From Gracilaria vermiculophylla (lineage: Eukaryota; Rhodophyta; Florideophyceae; Gracilariales; Gracilariaceae): a stretch of DNA of 32,740 nt. Position 1 is the stretch's first letter. Each line of letters begins with the position of its first letter. The notes beneath the pieces were generated by a model. It did not search any database. It was not told the DNA's origin and saw only the letters and a program-made list of their open reading frames with translations. Both the position numbers and the translations under genes were made by a program. Below, piece by piece: positions 29,430 to 32,740 of this stretch. The DNA is taken from assembly GCA_019155205.2 (NCBI GenBank), contig JAHNZQ020000004.1, positions 3,267,057 through 3,299,796 on the forward strand. Reading direction: 5' to 3'.

Positions 29430-31650
29430 TGACTCGCTGAATTTTAACATTTAATGAAGCAGGGAAAAAGAAACTAACCAGGACCCCCCTAGTAGCGGCG
29501 AGCGAAGCGGGAAAAGCCCAATATAAAAAAACAGCTTGCTGGCATTGTAGTTGAGCGGCCTGCAAATGTCAGTTTGGAAAATTGGCATGGAAATATCCAC
29601 CTAGGAGGGTGAGAGTCCCGTCCATCCTATGCAGAACACTTGTTACTAGGCCGTTTCAGTCGAGTCGGGTAGTTTGGGAATGCTGCTTTAGTCGGTGGTA
29701 AATCTCAGCGGTGGCTAAATACTGGTAGTACACCAATGGCGAATACGTACCGTGAGAGAAAGATGAAAAGAACTTTGAGAAGAGAGTGAAAAGAACCTGA
29801 AGCTGTTACGAGGGAAGTGGATTGCATCGAGTTGGTGGATGTCTATGTTTTCAGTTAGAAATTTCATTTTCTTCTGATGTATTAATGTAAAAACGTACCA
29901 GTCGTGAGTTTTCGGTGGCCGATCTCGGGCTACTGTAGACTGAAGGATCCCCTTTACTGGGTGAAAACGACGGTACAGCGCTGCGATTTGACCCATCTTG
30001 AAACACGGACCAAGGAGTCTAGCGCTGCTGCGAGTCGACAGGACTGGAATCGTAGAGGGGCAGTGTAAGTGAGTTTTTTTAAAATATTGTGCAATTTGAG
30101 GGGTCATGAAATCGTTGATTTTAAAGTCTCATCTAGAGCAGTAGCGCTAGGACCCGAAAGATGGTGACCTATACCTGAATATGGCGAAGCCAGAAAACAT
30201 TGTGGTGGAGGCTCTTAGTGGTGCTGACGTGCAAATCGCTCGTCGAAATTGTGCATAGGGGCGAAAGACTAATCGAACTATTTAGTAGCTGGGTCTCCCC
30301 GAAGCTGTTATCGGGATAGCGGGCTGACCTGACTTAGTTTTGTGCTATGAAGCGAATAATTAGTGCATTTGGGGGTGTGTAGGCTCCGTGCAAGTCTCAA
30401 ACTTTAAATGCGCCAGTGGCGCTGCTGCGTACTGAAACGGTTGCTAGAAAAAAAGTCTACTTTGTCAGCCACGTTTTATAAGCCGTACTAGCGATGCGGG
30501 ATGAACCGAAAACGTAGTTAATGCGTCAAATTACCCGCTTATTGATCCCACACAAAGTGTTGGTTCATCAAGACAGCAGAATGGTGGCCATGGAAGTCGG
30601 AATCGGCTAAGGAGTGTATAAGAACTCACCTACAGAATGAAATAGCCCTGAAAATGAATGACGCCTAAGCGGGTAGCCGATACTTCGTCGTCCAAAAAAA
30701 TTGAATTTTTTAGACAAATAAGAGGGCGTGGTGATCGTATCGAAACACTGCGTACAAATGTGTGTGGAACGGAGACTAGTGCAGATCTTGGTGGTAGTGG
30801 CAAATATTTAAGTAAGAAACGTGAAGGGCGAAACGGGGAAGCGTTTCATGCAAACATTGACTGGGCATGGGTGAGTCGTACCTAAGCCGAGTGGCAATTG
30901 TTTACTCAGACGGCGAAAAGGAAGCCGGTTGAAATTTCCGAACACGGAAGTAGAAACGGCGACGCAATTCCTCGGGCGGTAACGTTGGCAGTGGCGCTGG
31001 GCAGAGATTTCTTTTCTGCTTAACCGCCTGACGCTTGCACTGTGGAATCCGCTTGTCGGGAGAAACAGGCAGGCCATGGGTAGAGCGATGGGTTTTTTCC
31101 AGCGTCCAGGTCGCTATTGACGGCCAATAAAAAACTGTCCTCAGATGTTTTTTTAAAAGAAAACACAACTCCACGCTGTGGCGTACCGATATACGCATCC
31201 GGTCCTCAAGAAGAACAGCCTCTGCTTGACATGATAAATGCTGGTAAACGAAACGGGCAAATTAGGCCCGTAACTTTGGAAAAAGGGTTGGCCCTAGTGC
31301 TGTGTGAGGACGGGTTGCTGTCTGCTGGCATAATCTGGTGGGTGTCGACCGAGCGTCGGTCGCAAGATTTCTGTTTGGTTGATGGAACTGGCTCTCTGAT
31401 AGGCAACGACGCTCATATCATGCATTAAACTAGAACTGCAACGGGCAAAAAGAATCCGACTGGTTCATTAAAACAAAGCATTGCGAGGACTGAAAACGGT
31501 GAATACGGAATGTGATTTATGTGCAGTGCTCTGAATGTCACAGTGAAGGGATTCAATCAAGCACGGGTAAACAGCGGGAGTAACTTTGAATCTCTTAAAG
31601 TTGCAAAATGGGTCGTGATCAGGATAGTGAGCCACGAGTTTTGAAGCCCA
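29430..31650 (+). pseudogene. 28S (LSU) rRNA degenerate copy, 5' end through the R2 site
   Basis: It opens with a cgctgaatttta...gaaactaaccagga block typical of the 28S 5' end, followed by cctagtagcggcgagcgaa. It continues through accgtgagagaaagatgaaaa, cttgaaacacggaccaagga, gggcgaaagactaatcgaac and gtggccatggaagtcggaat to the R2 region at about 31590. Here it reads atctcttaaagttgcaaaat and carries on for about 40 bp without an element. Many substitutions fall at positions that are nearly invariant in eukaryotes and are still canonical in the minus-strand copy. For example, the agtagctgggtctccccgaag block is altered here but canonical on the minus strand. It therefore looks like a decayed rDNA copy. 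Compared with 27444-28790 it forms inverted arms of about 1.3 kb. Confidence 0.8.
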
Positions 31651-32081
31651 CATGGCGCTAACTAGACACGTAATTTTTTAAAGTGCGTCGATTTTAACGT
31701 AGAAAGATACGGCTGTGCACATTGTGCGCTGTAGAGTGGATGGGTATAGGTCGGCTAGATGGGGGCGAAAGGAAGGGTTGACAAAAGGGTCGGGCAGTTG
31801 AGTGGTCGTGAGGCGTGAAGTGTCGTGTTTGCACTGGCGAGAGAATTTCAATGTAGGAGATGACGGCAGGGACGCTAGACGGGTATCAGGAGGGACGCCA
31901 TCCACAAGAATGAAAGGGTATGGGGGAGGCGTCCATGTGTCCCTGCTCAATCGAGATCGGGGGCGGAGAAAGAGGTTGTGAGGCGGGATGCGCGGGCCCG
32001 GATGATGTGGACAGCACAGCCGTGGGATTGTGCGGAGAATGTAGAGTGACAATTGTGCTCCGAATCATTTCCTGAGCATTC
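31651..32081. other. Region with no recognised gene
   Basis: Sequence between the end of 28S homology and the recognisable LTR end. It is G-rich on the plus strand, and its minus-strand frames (for example 31678-32052) are Pro/Ser-rich without motifs. It probably contains the rest of the copia LTR, but I could not locate a convincing 5' LTR boundary or target repeat. Confidence 0.4.
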
Positions 32082-32138
32082 TGTTGACATGACGTGGAGG
32101 CTGTGGGCGGCGCGGCATGGCCTGCAAGACCTCCAACA
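32082..32138 (+). mobile_element. 3' end of a Ty1/copia LTR (5' boundary not found)
   Basis: The sequence ends GACCTCCAACA at 32138, directly before a primer-binding site. The terminal form TCCAACA and the shared GACCTCCAA with the solo LTR at 12791-13359 identify it as a copia-type LTR end. A TGTTGACAT at 32082 resembles an LTR start but would give an LTR of only 57 bp, so the true start probably lies further left or has been lost. Confidence 0.55.
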
Positions 32139-32153
32139 GGTTATGGGCCCAGC
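32139..32153 (+). promoter_or_regulatory. Copia primer-binding site for initiator-Met tRNA (half-tRNA type)
   Basis: GGTTATGGGCCCAGC is complementary to the anticodon arm of eukaryotic initiator tRNA-Met (GCTGGGCCCATAACC). It starts immediately after the LTR end at 32138. Drosophila copia uses the same kind of internal, half-tRNA primer site directly after its LTR. Confidence 0.75.
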
Positions 32154-32740
32154 CCCGCTGACCTCTGCCGCTATCCCTTGTATATCGCCACTCTCCCTTA
32201 CCGCCGTTCACCCGAGGTGCTCCGTCGTTGTCTCCGTCATTCCGTTGCGTCAGGTGTGTTGACCGTATCGTTGGTCGGTGTTGGAATTCTTCTTTCGGTC
32301 TCGCGTTCCTCCCTGAGGGCATTGTGTTGGTAGTGGTTCGACGTTGGTTCTGCCGTGTTACCGTGTTCGGGTTATCGTTGTCGCCCGTGTTTGTCGATCG
32401 CTACTCGTTTTGTTTGGTCTCCCTCTGTTCTTGTTGTTGGGATCCCCGCGTCGTGTTTGCGGGTTCTGATCCGAGAGGTTGAGGACCGTATTTTTTTGTT
32501 GAAGTCTGGGCACTATCGTGTTGTGTCTCAGCAGTTTGTTTGAAATCTGGGATTCGTGATTCCCAGTTTGTGTGTTTTTGTGTCATCACTTGGTGACCAG
32601 TGCGACGAGCGGTTGATCCGTGGTACTTTGGGTGATTCCTGGTACTGCGGGGACGTTAGCCTGGCGACTTGATCCAAAGCAGGTGTTTCTGTCAAGCGGG
32701 CTCCCCACCGGTTCTACTTTTGTAGGGCGGATAACGGTGT
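32154..32740 (+). other. Probable copia leader, no gene recognised before the window ends
   Basis: T- and C-rich sequence follows the primer-binding site. No long open frame or gag motif is seen, and the window stops at 32740. It is probably the untranslated leader of the copia element entering from this side. Confidence 0.35.

Noticed and set aside
29180..29440. Phe/Leu-rich small ORFs that could look like membrane peptides
   Set aside because: The AT-rich spacer readily yields hydrophobic frames, and the position fits ITS2 next to the 28S 5' end.
30658..31428. Plus-strand ORFs 30658-30885 and 31117-31428
   Set aside because: They lie inside the degenerate plus-strand 28S copy and have no protein motifs.
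32082..32138. TGTTGACAT...TCCAACA as a complete LTR
   Set aside because: It would be 57 bp, far too short for a copia LTR, so only the 3' end is accepted.

Overview
The window looks like a nuclear ribosomal-DNA (rDNA) region of a eukaryote that has been invaded repeatedly by retrotransposons. I see no ordinary host protein gene. The evidence is 28S (LSU) rRNA sequence on the minus strand at both sides (1-206 and 27444-28790), a diverged 28S copy on the plus strand (29430-31650), TTAGGG/TTAGGGG/TTTAGGGG telomere-like repeats, and non-LTR plus Ty1/copia-type retroelements. The host lineage cannot be fixed from the sequence: a protist, alga or early-branching fungus are all possible.

The dominant element is a roughly 9.6-kb, GC-rich non-LTR retrotransposon family present as several copies, all antisense to the 28S gene. 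Copy 0 (207 to about 3060) is an old ORF1 remnant. Fragment F (5606-6154) is a piece of the reverse transcriptase. Copy 1 (6263-17775) is full length but broken by stops, a frameshift and two later insertions. Copy 2 (18004-27443) is 5'-truncated but keeps a 1154-codon open block holding the AP-type endonuclease and reverse transcriptase. Copies 0 and 1 start at the same 28S base, and copies 1 and 2 end at the same 28S base, within a few bases of the classical R1 and R2 insertion sites respectively. Copy 2 is flanked by a 228-bp direct repeat of 28S.

The inferred intact element has a 65-bp leader, then ORF1 (about 930 aa: basic N-terminus, two CxxC...CxxC zinc-ribbon-like motifs, coiled coil, conserved globular segment). 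An 8-nt stop/start overlap leads into ORF2 (about 2115 aa: about 1030 aa of Pro/Ala/Thr/Arg-rich sequence with 68-aa tandem repeats, then endonuclease, reverse transcriptase and a His/Arg-rich tail). The 3' UTR holds a 9-bp minisatellite, AATAAA and a hairpin.

Later events: copy 1 ORF1 is split at 8093-9423 by a patchwork of telomere-like repeats and scrambled copia pieces flanked by a 5-bp duplication. Copy 1 ORF2 is split by a 569-bp solo copia-type LTR (12791-13359, minus). Between copy 0 and fragment F lie about 1.2 kb with no recognised content and a degenerate satellite that reverses orientation near 5160. To the right of copy 2, a near-canonical 28S stretch (minus) and a degenerate 28S copy (plus) form a large inverted repeat. 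The window ends in the 3' end of a copia LTR with a primer-binding site matching the initiator-Met tRNA anticodon arm.
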